Below, piece by piece: positions 23,561 through 36,025 of a stretch of 64,000 nt of DNA; position 1 is the stretch's first letter; each line of letters starts with the position of its first letter. Source of the DNA: Trochalopteron elliotii (Eukaryota; Chordata; Aves; Passeriformes; Leiothrichidae). The notes under the pieces were generated by a model. The model was given only the letters and a program-made list of their open reading frames with translations. It was not told where the DNA came from and did no database searches. The position numbers were made by a program, and so were the translations under genes. The stretch spans positions 195,240 to 259,239 of the forward strand of contig JANPWX010000333.1 in assembly GCA_024734555.1 (NCBI GenBank), read 5' to 3'.

Positions 23561-26466
23561 TCTATACTGAGGGAAAATGAAATTTCTTATTTTCACTGAG
23601 TTTTTTCTTTTACAAGAAGTCTGGGCAGGGGCTGGCAATACAGTTACCTTTCCATCCATCCTCCAAGGTGATGCCTGCTCAGGGCTGGCACACCCCTGGC
23701 AGTGACACAAGGCTCATTCCACTCCTTAGAATCACCCTCAGCAGCCATCCTTGGTGTCCCTTCACCTGTCTGTGTCCTTTGGAGGGTCCTGTCACACCAT
23801 GGGCTGTTGTCCTGCACATAAATTTCTCTCTCCATTTTATTTATTGTGCTTGGAGTGGAACCTCACAGTGAAGGCTCTAAGGTGAGGTCTCTGCAGGGTA
23901 ACTGAATATTCTCCCTCTGCCTTCTCACTGCCAGAGCCTGTGGGACCTCCACCCTCTCTGGTGGGAGAATGGACTGAGAGAAAATGGAGGGAAAATGGAG
24001 TGAGAGAGCCCCTGGCAAAGCTCCTGGAGGAAGTGCTACAAAGGGAATCAGTCCCTGGAAAAACACATCAGCTGTTCCTGCTCCTGGGGATAAGAAGGCA
24101 TGGCTGAAACAAATGTCCTTTACATTCCTTCTCACCCCAGAGCCAGCTACAATCCCTGCTGCAGCAAACCCAGCCTGGTAATCACAAGGTTTTGAGTTAA
24201 AGACTTTGCCTGTAGTGAGGTCCTGTTTCTAAATGAAGGTTATTGATCAAGTTTCTGGCCTTAAGAAAAGAAATCAAGGCATAATTTATGCTCAGAGTGA
24301 CCTGTAGGTGTTTGCACAACAATTAATACCCACGGTTATGGTGATGCAGCTGGACACAAGGCAATTGATCTTTTCCTTGAAACTTTTTGCCCTTACAGCC
24401 ACTACCTCTAACTCCTCATTATGTGTCCCCATACTCGTTGCATTTCAAAATTATCACACTAAGCAAAGCTCAATGCACTGTTTAAATGAGTAAAGAACAT
24501 CTGGTGAGCTGAGACTACTGGGACTCCACGGACAGATAAAGTGGTAGCACTTCTCCTCTGTATATGGAAATGCATTGTGAATTAAATCTGCAAATCGTCT
24601 GAAAAGGCACAGGTCAGAAAGGAGGTGAAGAAGAACCCTCATTTGTGCCAAGGTCAAATTCCATGCAGCTTAGCTTAAAGCCAGTGTATTTTCATGCATT
24701 CAATCACAAAGCTTCGTGCTGTTCACTCATTATTTTGTACTTTAACAGTTTTCTAAAGGTGCTTGGGACATCCTACTCTGGCCATCACAAAATAAGTGCC
24801 AAATATACTATAAAACTGATCTTGTGACTATGAAAATATTTCTCTCCCAACCTTTTTTTTTTCCTTCTTTAAAGAAATGTGGGATGAAACCAATATTTCA
24901 ACCCAGAGCTGCCTGAGACTGAACCACTGCCCGCTGATCTACCTTGGTTTAAAAAAAAAAAAAGCAAAACAACAAGTTGTGCAGTAGACCATCTGCCATG
25001 AGACATAAATGTCTTGTAATAGCAATAAGCCAAGAGCCATGAACCACTTAGCCTGAGGGAGAAGATGTTTCAGCAGGGTGAGCAGGGAGGAAACCCTCAC
25101 AGGGACAGGTGACGCTCCCGTTCAGCTCCAGCTGCCGCCGTGTTGGAGACCAGCTCTCCGCAGCCTGCAGAATTCCCTCCCTGTCCCAGAGCTCCTGCTG
25201 GGTCACCTCCTCACCTTTGCATTCCTGCAGAGAGGTTGAGCCCTTGGGAAGATGGGAGTCACTTTAGTTAGTGCTGCTCTGTGGTCAGAGATCCTGCACG
25301 GCAGAGGATGTGACTGTACCTGGGGCTCATCACCCCCTCCATGCCAGGACATCCCTGACCTGCTGCCACCATTTGTGACACAGAGCAGGAGTGCTCATGT
25401 GCTGGTAGGGCTAAGTTCCTTGCAGGAAGCAAGGAGAGGGCACTACAGGCTGATGGGACTATGGTTTTGTTGACCAGAGCTTCTCCTGGAAGTGATGCTG
25501 CAGATGTGCCAGTCTCTATCATTTCTGCTGTTTCCCATCCCACACGAGTGTTTGCAGGACCTTCATGCACATTTTGGGCTTTGTTTTTGCATCACAAAGG
25601 GGTAAAAGACAACTGGGAGAGCACAGTCTCCATCTCTGAAAGACATTTTACCCCTCTTTTCTCCTAAAAGCATCAAAATACCCTTTATTCCAGGTACACC
25701 TGTCAGGATTTACTCTGGCACAGCTTCTAACCACAGCCCCAGACATGAAACCTGACATTAATATGAAGCAGTAGGACATTTCCAACTGTTTACTCTGGAA
25801 CAGAGCTAATAACAAAAGACAAGCAGTTTTCAACAAAAGGTAGGGTTAGCTCATGCCACAGCAGCTAAGGAGTATCATTTGAAAACCCCAAAGGGAGTAT
25901 TTAAGAAAATGTCTTCCAGAAAAATCCCTGCTCTTGTTACCATCTCAGGAAGAAGCAGCAGGAACATGACACCTTTGCCTTGTTGGTGTAATGATGGTAC
26001 TGAGAGTATGGCAAGGTTTAGTGCTAATTGTTCATTGGGTGATCAGTGATATTCCCATGTGGCTGCAAAGGCAGAGGTTGAAAGGGGGAAAAAACAATCC
26101 TTTGGATTTTTTCTTTCAAGAAATCATTTAAATAGAGGCGTGAATGAAAGGAGTGTCAGGACTGAACCTGCAGATGGCTTCAATGTCAGGGAGCATTTAT
26201 CTGATAGCCAATAAAAATGTGACTGTCTCCTGTTTTCCCAGGCTGTGTAACGTCACCTTAATGAGTGTTTCCAGCTCAGACAAATGGATGCAGGAGGGCA
26301 AATCTGCTGCTCAGCACAGCCTGGGCCCTGGCAGAGCAGCACAGCTGTCACTGCTTCTCCTGCTGCCCCTGCAGCCCTGTGCAGCTCCTGCAGGGATTGG
26401 CACTCAAGGCTTTGCTTGCACCACCCCTCTGACTGCCCCAGCCTCCTCCTCCCACCCTCCCCATTT

Positions 26467-26550
26467 GTGGGCCTAATATTTCTGGGTTTGAGAGATTTTA
26501 GCCTGCTAGCAGCTGCTAATATCTCTCAGACCCAGAAATATCAGGCCCAC
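26467..26550. repeat. Long near-perfect hairpin, 36-bp arms, 12-base loop
   Basis: The left arm (26467-26502, beginning GTGGGCCTAATATTTCTGGG) and the right arm (26515-26550, ending CAGAAATATCAGGCCCAC) are reverse complements at 33 of 36 positions. The loop is CTGCTAGCAGCT, whose first ten bases are themselves a palindrome. The 84-base total is the size of a microRNA precursor or of a small foldback element. No known family was recognised. Confidence 0.9.
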
Positions 26551-29500
26551 ACCCCATTATCCCCATGAGGCACATCAGCTTGGCTGGTCCTTTTCTGGAC
26601 CTGTCCATCCATTCCCAGAGCTCCCACGCCAGGATGTGCCAGCTGTCCTGTGTTCAAATTAATTCTCTTTCAAATTCAGCCTCATTCACAAGGCACCCAT
26701 AGCCCTGATTTTGAAGGTCACGAACAGCCCCACACCAGTTGCCTCTCCCACTCTCCCACTCTCATACTTGGTAACCCATGCCCAGGTGTCCCTCAAATTT
26801 CTTCCCTCAAAACCACAAGCTTCCAGCCCAACCCTTCCATTTGTTGTGTATCTAGGGATGTATTATTCCTAAGTTAGTAGCCCAAAATCCATCTGAGGAT
26901 TTGGCTTTGATTTCCCTCAAAAAAAAAGCACTTCACCACCTGGTCTTTACCTACCCAGCATGCAGGTCTGTGATATGCATGAACAAATCTTCCACTCCTT
27001 TCAGCAGGGCTCAAGGTGGCTGAGGAGAGGAGAGAAAAGATGCCCCACATCTGGAGAAAACACATCTGCTGCCTTAGGAAGGTCTGACACTCACCTGGTA
27101 TCAGCTGAAGGCCACAAAGGTGATGGAGAATCACTCTCGGAGTTCCTTCATAAGAGATTATCTTACCTAGCTGATAATAATCAATGCCCAAGGGCAAAGT
27201 GACCACTGGTATTAACCTAGCTGCCCTCTCAATGCCATGAAAAATAATTCCATCCTTTGTATATTCCTAGAAGAAGGAAAAAAATCCAGAAACAAAGTGC
27301 TTATAAAACCTGCATTTGTCAGACTGATCCTGTTTAATTAAACAGGAAATTGCAGGGCAACTAAATCAATCTTTACAAAGAAAAGCTGTTTCTCTGTTTA
27401 CAGAGGAGAAACTTGTGGTGATTTATCTTAAAGAATGTAATTGCCTAATGATTAATAGTGACCAGAGACAGGAGGAAATGAGAAACAGGAGTGACTTCTC
27501 TTGGTGTGTGAAGCATGGCAGAACTATATGCCCCTGCCACAGGGAGCATTAAACAAGAAAAATTTCCTGGTTTATACCAGAAACCTGCTGTTCTTCTTCT
27601 AGTTTCTTCTTTCAATACAGAAGTTATCACCACTGGAGAAATGCAGATATGCTATTGGATATTAGGATATTTGGGTCCAGGTATACATTTGTTTTTTTCT
27701 TTTCTGGTCATGGTAATTCAAAATCAGATTTTCATCTTCCTTCCCACCCCCTTCCTGCAACCTGCCATGGAAACCAGTGGGCTTCACAGCTACAATGCAC
27801 CTCAGTGAACACCACAATGAAGTGTCCCAAACACCTCAGCAGCCCCATCCTTGGGGGCTTCATCCTGGTTCTGGATCCTGCCCTGGCTGCAGGACACCTG
27901 AGGTAGAGGCAAGAACTGAACCCAGATTAGCTGCATCTTAGTGCAGGGCCCCAAATGTTAAATAGCATTTTCCAGTCTAAAGGGTGTCTGCTCACAGCTT
28001 TCCAAGAGATAAATTAAATTTGCTGGTCACTAATGATGGCTTAGAAATGCGCCTAAGAAATTTGGGTTTCTTACACAGAATAAAGATATTATGGCTGCAG
28101 AGTCCTGGCAGGACAGTGAGACATCCCCCACCTCCACAATTGCATGCAACAATTGTTCAAAGTAACACCCTTGAATTTAAATAGGAAACAGATGATGCCA
28201 GTACTGTCTGCAGGGAAGGCAAAAGGAATCACCAGTGACTTGTCAGAGGAGCAGGACACTGAGGCTGCTGAGCATGGAGAAGGGCATCCCAAACAGCACA
28301 GGGAACAGGGGTCTGCTCAGCCACAATTCTGACTGAGAGCACATAGCCATGTGGGACTTGAGAGTTTGACAAGTCATGATTCAACCCTAAAGCACTGGAT
28401 AATGTCATTAACATCCTCTGCAGCCACACACAGAAATTCCACTGCAGCCCAACGCAGAAGGACCATCTATGCCATCCCTCTCACCTCACCAAGAAGATTT
28501 AACAAATGGAAATGATTTCTCTTCACTTGGAACCAGTGAAGGTGAGGATAAAACTCTAACATTTTATGGAGCCACAGCTTTTTGATTGCTTATGAGGAAA
28601 GGCAGACAGAATTCTCACAAACCAGGTAAAAAGCCCTCAGTAGTGAAACCTCATGGTTTAGGAAAATGAGGATTGTTTATTGTAACTCTATGGTGGCTTG
28701 CACTGAGAGGAAGGTTTGGAAGACCTGTGATACCTGTGAAAGAGGTGTCTTCAACTTGGCCAGAGTGTAAGAAAACCAATTTTACAAGTGTTTCACTGTT
28801 TTTCTGTTGTAGCTGAACCGAGGCAATATTCTCCTTGTTTTCTCAGCTCAGCCAAGATTCATCTGCACCTCTAGTGGGACTGTCCTGACCCTGATAGTTC
28901 ATGCTCTCTCCCAAAAAAGTGTTTTGCCAGCATTTCAGTGCCTTACACTTAAGCACCACGTTATTCTCTCAGCTACACAATTTTTCCCCATTTCCTTTAA
29001 ACGACTCAAGGAAAATCTGCTCTCAGTATCTTGCAGAAAGGAATTTGTCAGGCTTTAACCCATAACCTTTTTCTGCTTTACTGACCTAAAATTCTCCTGC
29101 CTGTAAGGCAGAATCACATTTTAGAGTATCTATCTCCATAATTTAGAGAAGGTCATAAAACATTGTCCAAGCATATCCACTCTCTTTTCCCATAGATCAT
29201 TTACTGGTCATCCATAGGCAGCATCTCAGTTACCTGTTTGACAAGTGCTTTCATTCCTATGCCCCCACATGAAGTAACCCACAGATTGCAGTATAAATTC
29301 CCTGTTAAATCCTAACCATTGTAATTACTCAATCCTAAATACTCTCATTTCTTCCTCTGTAGGGTCCAAAAATATCTAGCACATGAGGATCTCACAGCCA
29401 CCCTCACTGATCCCCTGCCACCACTTAATTGAATTATAACACCATAAATAATTTGGAGGCTATCTCAGAGGCATCCCATACAATTTTCAGGGATGTTGCC

Positions 29501-29604
29501 TGGTGGGTGACCTATTTGGAGAGGTGCAGACAGATTTCTCAGGATTTTCTTCAAGCTGATTATCTCCATATTCCCTGATGGGCCTCTGTTGCAAAAGAAT
29601 TATC

Positions 29605-29622
29605 AAAAAAAAAAAAAAAAAA
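29605..29622 (+). repeat. A18 homopolymer
   Basis: There is a run of eighteen A residues. No retroposed gene or polyadenylation signal was recognised immediately upstream, so it is listed only as a simple repeat. Confidence 0.8.
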
Positions 29623-30213
29623 GTGCTATTTAATTTATTAACAGCTAGTCCCAAACCAAATTCCCACGGTGGAGAAATAGTGAGCAGATAAACCTAAACT
29701 TCTGGAACAGAGAATGTCAGGACAGCAAAGTGTTTTAAGATGGGGATCTGAATTTTCCAGCTAAAAACCATCTTCAGGCAAAGTGTGGATTATGCAGGGA
29801 TACAAATGCATGAGGCACTTAGTGCCAAGTACCTCCTGGCATTCACAAACATAATCTCCACAAAAAGAAGATTTCCACCACAAAGAGCTATATACAGCCA
29901 GAAACAAGGTAGCTTATTTGAATTAAACGTTCCAAGGGCATTAAGGCTAATCTACTGGCAGCAGTAGGTCTGCACTTCAGGTAGATGGAGTGCTTGTGCT
30001 GTATTGTGGCCCTGCATCCTCTCAGAACAAGGTATTCAGAGAATTGCTCTTCTCTCTGCTTGTCCAGCTGCTCTGGGGACACTGCCACACTTGTCAGACA
30101 ATAGATGTGGTATGGGAGCAGTTCACATCCCAACCACACGCCCACGAGTGCTGTTTGTATCAAACAGAGCTCTGCAGAGCAGGTCTGCACAGCACAAATC
30201 TCCTTTTGTTACC

Positions 30214-30390
30214 AGCCTCTGCCAGCCTGCAGGTGACACCAAGCTGGGTGCTGTGGCTTGGGGTGCCACCCAAAGGGACCTGGCTGAGCTCAAGGAGTGA
30301 GTTCATGTGAACCCCACGAGGTTCAACCAGGCCAAGAGCGAGGTCCTGTGCCTGTGTCACTGCAGGCTGGGGGATGAAGGGGTTGGGAGC
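30214..30390 (+). mobile_element. CR1 LINE fragment from upstream of the 3' end
   Basis: The segment reads CAGGTGACACCAAGCTGGGT, then 'gggacctggctgagct', then GTTCAACCAGGCCAAGAGCG, then AGGTCCTGTGCCTG. This matches the end of the CR1 reverse-transcriptase region ('gatgacaccaagctg...aacctcatgaagttcaacaaggccaagtg...gtcctgc'). It is a broken remnant and carries no intact coding frame. Confidence 0.85.
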
Positions 30391-32645
30391 AAAACTGCAA
30401 TACTTTGTCTCTCTTCCAACGTGGCCAACTCCAACCAAAATAAGACACCCTGTAACCTGAGTGCATTCACACTAATTCAGTGCGACACATCTACTGAGAC
30501 ATTACACATCTGCTATGCTCACAGAGCAGGTTAGAACCCTTCCAGGCATGGTGGGACACAGTCCAGCACCAGCTTTGTCTGCTTAACCACACACACTGGT
30601 GGGGCAGCTCTGCCATGGACCCACTGTGTTCTCCTGATGCTCCCTCTTGCATTGCTCCTGCCTGTCCCCTTACATGGACCCAGCAGGAAGGGATGCTCCT
30701 TGGATTGCAGTGATGTGGTGGCTCTGGTTGCCATGACACATAGCTGAGGGGTTTGGTTTCCTCTCCTCTTTCTCCCTGTCCCTGAGCCTGCCTGTGAGTG
30801 CCCCACAGGAGGAATGTGTGCCTGTGCTGCCAGAAGATCACAGAGCTGTAGAGACTCAGTGTTTTCCCCAGCCCCTCTGCTGCTCTCTGTGTGTTTTTGT
30901 GTAACCAGAAGCCTTTGCATCTTGATGTATTAATATATAATGCCTACACTGGGAGGCAGCAAGGTCTCCCCTCCTGCTGCTCATAGAGTACCTTTACATC
31001 TTGCCTGCTTCCCAAAGGAGGGCTTGGGGGAAAAGAGCCAAGGCTCAGGAAGGAATCTGCTCTTTTCACCTTCCCCACAAGCACAGATCTCTGCATGTGT
31101 GAGGTCTCACAAGGGCTGTGAGCCAAGCCTTGTCCTCATCCCAACCTTCAATTAAGGAAAGAGTGAGCAGCAAGCCTTGGCGAGCACCAGGACCACACCA
31201 AAGTCCAGAGCTGTCAGTGTGGCTGCCCACAGCAAGTTCCCAGGAGCTCTCTGCTAAGATTTAGAAAACAAGGGCAAAAAAACCCAAAAGGAACCCCTGA
31301 GCCCAAATTTCTGATTAAATAACAATAAGGTGCACATAATCCAGACTGCTGCATGCCAAGGAACCAGGAAGGCAGGCAGTCCCTGGGACTGAGTGTCCCC
31401 TGCTCTCGGCCAGGAGCCAGGAAGAGGGGCTCCTGCAGGAGCAGCTGTTTGGGGCCAGAGAAGGCATCCAAACAGAGAACACTGAGGAGGCAGAGCCTGG
31501 AGCAGCAACACCCAGTGCTCATCCTCACCAGCATCTCATGGGCTCCATTTCGCCTGTTTGAGTGACTTTCTGCCAACTTCCTCAGAGGTTTTACCCAGCC
31601 CAGAGGTAAATGCCACACCAAATCAGGGTTTGCAACAGACCAAAACCTTCCTTTCAAAGCTTCAGGAGCTGCTGGGGTACAGCTGAGACTTGGTATAAAG
31701 CTGACCTGCACAGAGAGGAGAAGACATTTTCAAGTGCAAATCCCACATATTCAATTAGCACCCACCCAGTGCTGACCCACATGTTGGAAGGGAGGGACAG
31801 GGGGATGCACAGTACCTGTCTGGCTTTACCTCTTTGGGGTAAGGAAATCCCAACTCTGCCTCTGTGTTCTGCATCACTGAACTCCCACAGCAACGGGGTC
31901 AGAACACATCTGTCTCGTAGAGGAGAATTAAACTAGGTTACCAATTTAAAAATACTCTCATCCTGTTAAAGGAGGTAAGTAAACACTCTCCACTGAGTGA
32001 TTGATGTGTTGGGAAGTTACACAGCCTAATGAAGAGCACTATGAGCTGTTGGCATTATTACATTTGCTGTGACCTTAAAAAGGAATAACTCCAGTTGTCT
32101 TTTGGAGTACAGCTTTGTATGTTCTTGGATTTCTAATACTAACAGGAGCACAAAATCCGGCACTGATTAAAATCATAGAAGCTTTTGCTTCTACATCAAG
32201 GAAAGAGTGAGAATGGATTGCATTACAGGCATTTTGACAGAAAAAATATTTGCTCTCACAGAGGGAGATATAAAGTGTCAGTCCTCTAGTCAGAGAGCAG
32301 ACAGGCAGGCTTGCACTCCAGCACCATTTCAGCAAAGTCTGGTTTGACTCTATTACACATTCCACAACACATGAGCCCAGGCCCTGGGCAAACACCTCCC
32401 AGAGCCCCTTTGCAGATCCTCCTGGTGCAAGTGGAATGGGTCAGACAGGGCAGAGTGGGCAGGATTGCAAGTTTAAAAAAAGGTCTCAGGAAGAGCTCAC
32501 CACCATGGGCAGCTCATGAGCCACCACGAGGCTGCTCTGGCAGGGCTGTGGTGTTCGTGGGGCTGTGCTGCAGCAGGGACTGCACAGGGTGCCCTCAATG
32601 GGCTTGACCCTCCCTCCTGAAAGGTGGCTGTGCTCAGGTGGGGGT

Positions 32646-32930
32646 TGGTCTCTTTCTCCAGGCAGCAACTGACAGAAGGAGAGGACACAGTGTTAAGCTG
32701 TGCCAAGGGAAATATAGGTTGGATATCAGGAAAAAGTTTTTTACAAAAGGGTAATAAGGTATTGGAATGGTCTGCCTGGGGAGGTGGTGGAGTCACCATC
32801 TCTGGATGTGTTTAAGAAATGACTGGATGTGGCACTTGGTGCCATGGTTGAGTTGAGGTGTCAGGGTTGGGTTGGACTTGATGATCCTGGAGGTCTCTTC
32901 CAACCTAATGATTCTGATTCTGATTCTGAT
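32646..32930 (+). mobile_element. CR1 LINE 3' end with GATTCT tail
   Basis: This is one of the best-preserved CR1 ends in the window: 'aggacacagtgttaagctgtgcc', then ATAGGTTGGATATCAGGAAA, 'attggaatggtctgcctggg', 'gactggatgtggcacttggtgcc', 'cttccaacctaatgattctg'. It ends in three GATTCT units (about 32912-32929), the short tandem tail by which CR1 primes its own integration. Confidence 0.95.
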
Positions 32931-33125
32931 ACCATCTCCATGGTGTCCCACAGGGAAAAAAAAGGAGATTGCTAGAGTTTCCCACACTACCAGCCCCTTG
33001 AGCATCCCTAGCCCACTTTCCTGACACATTTCTCATTCTGTAACCAGCAAAAATTGTTGTGTTTCTGGCTCAAATTACCAGAAATCTCTCTGTGCAGCCA
33101 TGCCTATGTGAACATGGGTTATGCT

Positions 33126-33205
33126 TACATCAGGTTACTTAACCTCCCTGGTCTAAGAACCTTTGGCAACAGGGTTGCTGTGAAAACAAATTAGGTTCAA
33201 CAAAA
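33126..33205 (+). repeat. Possible MIR-type SINE fossil
   Basis: AGGTTACTTAACCTCCCTGG followed by ACAGGGTTGCTGTGAAAACA resembles two parts of the MIR consensus ('agttacttaacctctctg' and 'tagggttgttgtgaggatt') with the middle deleted. The match is short, so confidence is low. Confidence 0.35.
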
Positions 33206-35967
33206 CCCGTTTCAGAGACAGCAGCAAATTCCAATTGCATTTCCATTTCTGTAGAGAGGCTGAGGGTGGTTATTGTGCATCTAAAGTCAGTATTCAACTA
33301 TAGGTGACTAATTATACCAGAAATGAAACAAAGTCAATACATTTCCAACTTCATTGGCTTCCAGTTGGGGCTTTACTAAAAAAAAAAAGAAGAAAAATAA
33401 AGATGAGGCTTGTCTGTTTGAGATTGAACTAGAAGATTTAAATGCACATTTTCAGACTTTATACCATTCTTTCATATTTAATCTTTCTTTTTCCAGTGTT
33501 GTTATAAGCTTTCAAGTGATCACAATGCCTGAGTCTTAAGATACTCATTTGTTTGGGAAAGTATATGGGAAAATTTCAGGAAAGAGAAAGTTAGGTTTCA
33601 CCTGCTTTCTCCTAGAGAAGAAGAATACAATGTTATAATTAAATGTATTTATAGAATAGTCTCTGGCAAAGCATATTTATGCTGTTGTTGAGAATGTGAT
33701 GGTGCTTTGCCCTCTTTTGTTATATTATCTAGAAAATGAATTATTTCCCTTATCCATTGTTTTTAACATAATATTTTTGTTTCTATCAATATGAAATGTC
33801 AGACTGAAACACACAGCTATTTGCTTTGGAGTAAGCACAATATTACCCACATCTCCATTCCAAGCACCAAAGAACATAATAGTGTTAATTATAATTAGAT
33901 TATTTTCCAGAGAGTTAGAAAGATTCATTGTAAAATAAGGGTTTTCATAAGGAAACAGAAAGACTTACTTTATCAAATAACTCTGCACAAAATAATTTTG
34001 GAGCATTAACTCCCTTTTGTGCCTTGGCTTTAATTATTGTCTTTTTGGCTTGGTAATGCCTGGATTCCAATTATCACATTTTAACAACATAATAGATGAC
34101 TCAACAGACAAATGTGGTTTCAGACTACAGAATTATCTTATCCCACTGCTACTCCACACCTCCTGTGCCCACAACACATATTACAGCTACTCTCGAGGAC
34201 CACCCCTTACCTTCTGCACAGCCCAGTAGCACCAGATGCAGATTTTCTCCACAGAAATATTTCCTTTCTGTGCCATGCATGGCACCCTGGCCAGCACCTC
34301 TCAGGAGTCAGCAATTCACTCCTTCCCTGGACAAGGATGGCACAATGCTCTTGCTAAAACAGTTCTCTCTCAGCACGGTGCTGCAGGCTTAAAAACATCT
34401 GATGAGACATTACAAAGGTGCATCTTCCTGACACAGAACAGGCAGGCCATCACAAGGAATCATATCACCAATTTCATCAGTCATTTCTGAGCAAGCGGGT
34501 GATCATGGCTTAAATTCTTTTATTCCAGGAAATCTCTGTAATTGTTTGTTGTGTTTTCCTACACCTGAGGTCTGTGTCCTAATGGGTGTTTCGTGGACAA
34601 CTCATCTGGCATCTGGATCAGAGACTGAAGCCTCTATTGACCTGTTTGGTAGGAAGTCAGTGCTGATCATCATTGTATCTGACAAGGTTTAGGAAAACCC
34701 AGATAAACAGAAATTGATAAACTACTTGCTGCTATACACCTGGCACTTTTGGATTTACAGGATTTATAGTGGCTGTTTCATCTCCAGTTTTCTTGGAAAT
34801 TAGAAGAAACTCAGGAAACCTTGAAATGTGAGATTTAACACAACTTCAGCACTAAATTGAAGGACTCTGCACAGCTCAATGGCCATTTTGCTGTGGAGGT
34901 AGATCATTTTTTTGGGAACTATAATTATTTCCATTCATAAAACCTTTTAATTTTTAAAAATCTCTAAGTTATGGTGTTACCTATTGGAAACCCACTTTGG
35001 TTCTGCACAGCTGGTCTGGAAAGCAAGATATAAGCACTGGTGTGCTTTATCTCACATCCAGCTGGACATTGTAGCTGAATCAAATTCCTCAGTACTGGCC
35101 TGGGTCCCCACATAAATATCTTTTCAATTCTTCTCTACCCCCCTGTGTTTTAACTCTCCATGAACACTGAAAGGACCAATCTCACACCTAAATGTCTTGC
35201 AGGAAGGGAATTTTAAGTGAGAAAACACTAACTATTGGCCCTAGAGTTGTGTATCAAGCTGGGTGGCTCCTGAGGGTAACCACAGTCAAAAAAAGGGAGA
35301 GGAAATTTCAAAAACTTTAAGTCAGACCAGAAGATAACACTAAGTCTAAACCATGCATTAATTTGAGAAACCCATCAACATTCCTGACCTCCAGCACAGA
35401 TAAGTGTGGTTTTGCAAGGTCTCTGGGGAAAAGGTTGCATCTGCCCATGTGGGTTAGTGCATCCCTATTCAGCTGTCAAGTGCTACACCACCAACTACTA
35501 AAATATCTTTCAGTTCTCTCTGTTCAAAGGGCTGAGAAAATTGGTGACAATCCTGGTTAGCAATGGCCCCTGTTTTGGAAAAGGTATTCAATGGTCTTTA
35601 CTGACATATTTCATACCCCTCCCTGTGACATTGCTCACAGCACAGGTACCTGCCCCAAGCCCTGGGACCAGCACTGAGTGCCACCTCAGTGAATTACATG
35701 GGCAAATTTACCTGTACCCCAGGCTGCTCCTGGAGCTCCTCCATTCACAATGGACAAGGCCCAAACCAGCTGGCCTTGCAAGACTTCTGCCCAAGCTCCT
35801 GTGGCTGCAGATATGTGAACAAATCTGCATCAGAGAGAGCTGAGAGCAGCAGGAACTGTAATGATGCTACTGCTGGCAATGAGCTAAATTCCATGTGTCA
35901 GCACTGGGACTTCACAGTAGCACTGGCATGGAAATTGGATTAGTAGCTCCAACTAAACAGAGCTTAA

Positions 35968-36025
35968 GCCATTATAAAGTCAGTGGGAGGTTCTGATTGA
36001 CCTCAGTGGGCTTTGGATCAACTGC
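35968..36025. repeat. Palindromic amniote-type repeat fragment
   Basis: AAGCCATTATAAAGTCAGTG, then GGAGGTTCTGATTGACCTCA, then GTGGGCTTTGGATCA resembles a widespread old repeat text of the form 'ccattgaagtcaatgggag...attgacttcaatgggctttggatc'. I do not know the formal family name. Confidence 0.4.

Larger units (their letters stand above)
13371..30213. other. Intergenic sequence downstream of TAFA1, no gene recognised
   Basis: No exon, RNA gene or processed pseudogene was recognised in this stretch. It contains CR1 fragments (14.56, 18.79 and 22.32 kb), two MIR/L2-type fossils (15.17 and 17.10 kb), a short hairpin (14741-14766), a G/T-rich tract (23.47-23.56 kb), the long hairpin at 26467-26550, and A- or T-runs near 16.17, 18.71, 24.95 and 29.61 kb. 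Open frames here, including a 146-codon frame at 19616-20056, match nothing I know and are of chance length. Confidence 0.75.

Noticed and set aside
29605..29622. A18 run read as the poly(A) tail of a processed pseudogene
   Set aside because: No gene-like sequence and no AATAAA lie just upstream, and no target-site duplication was seen.
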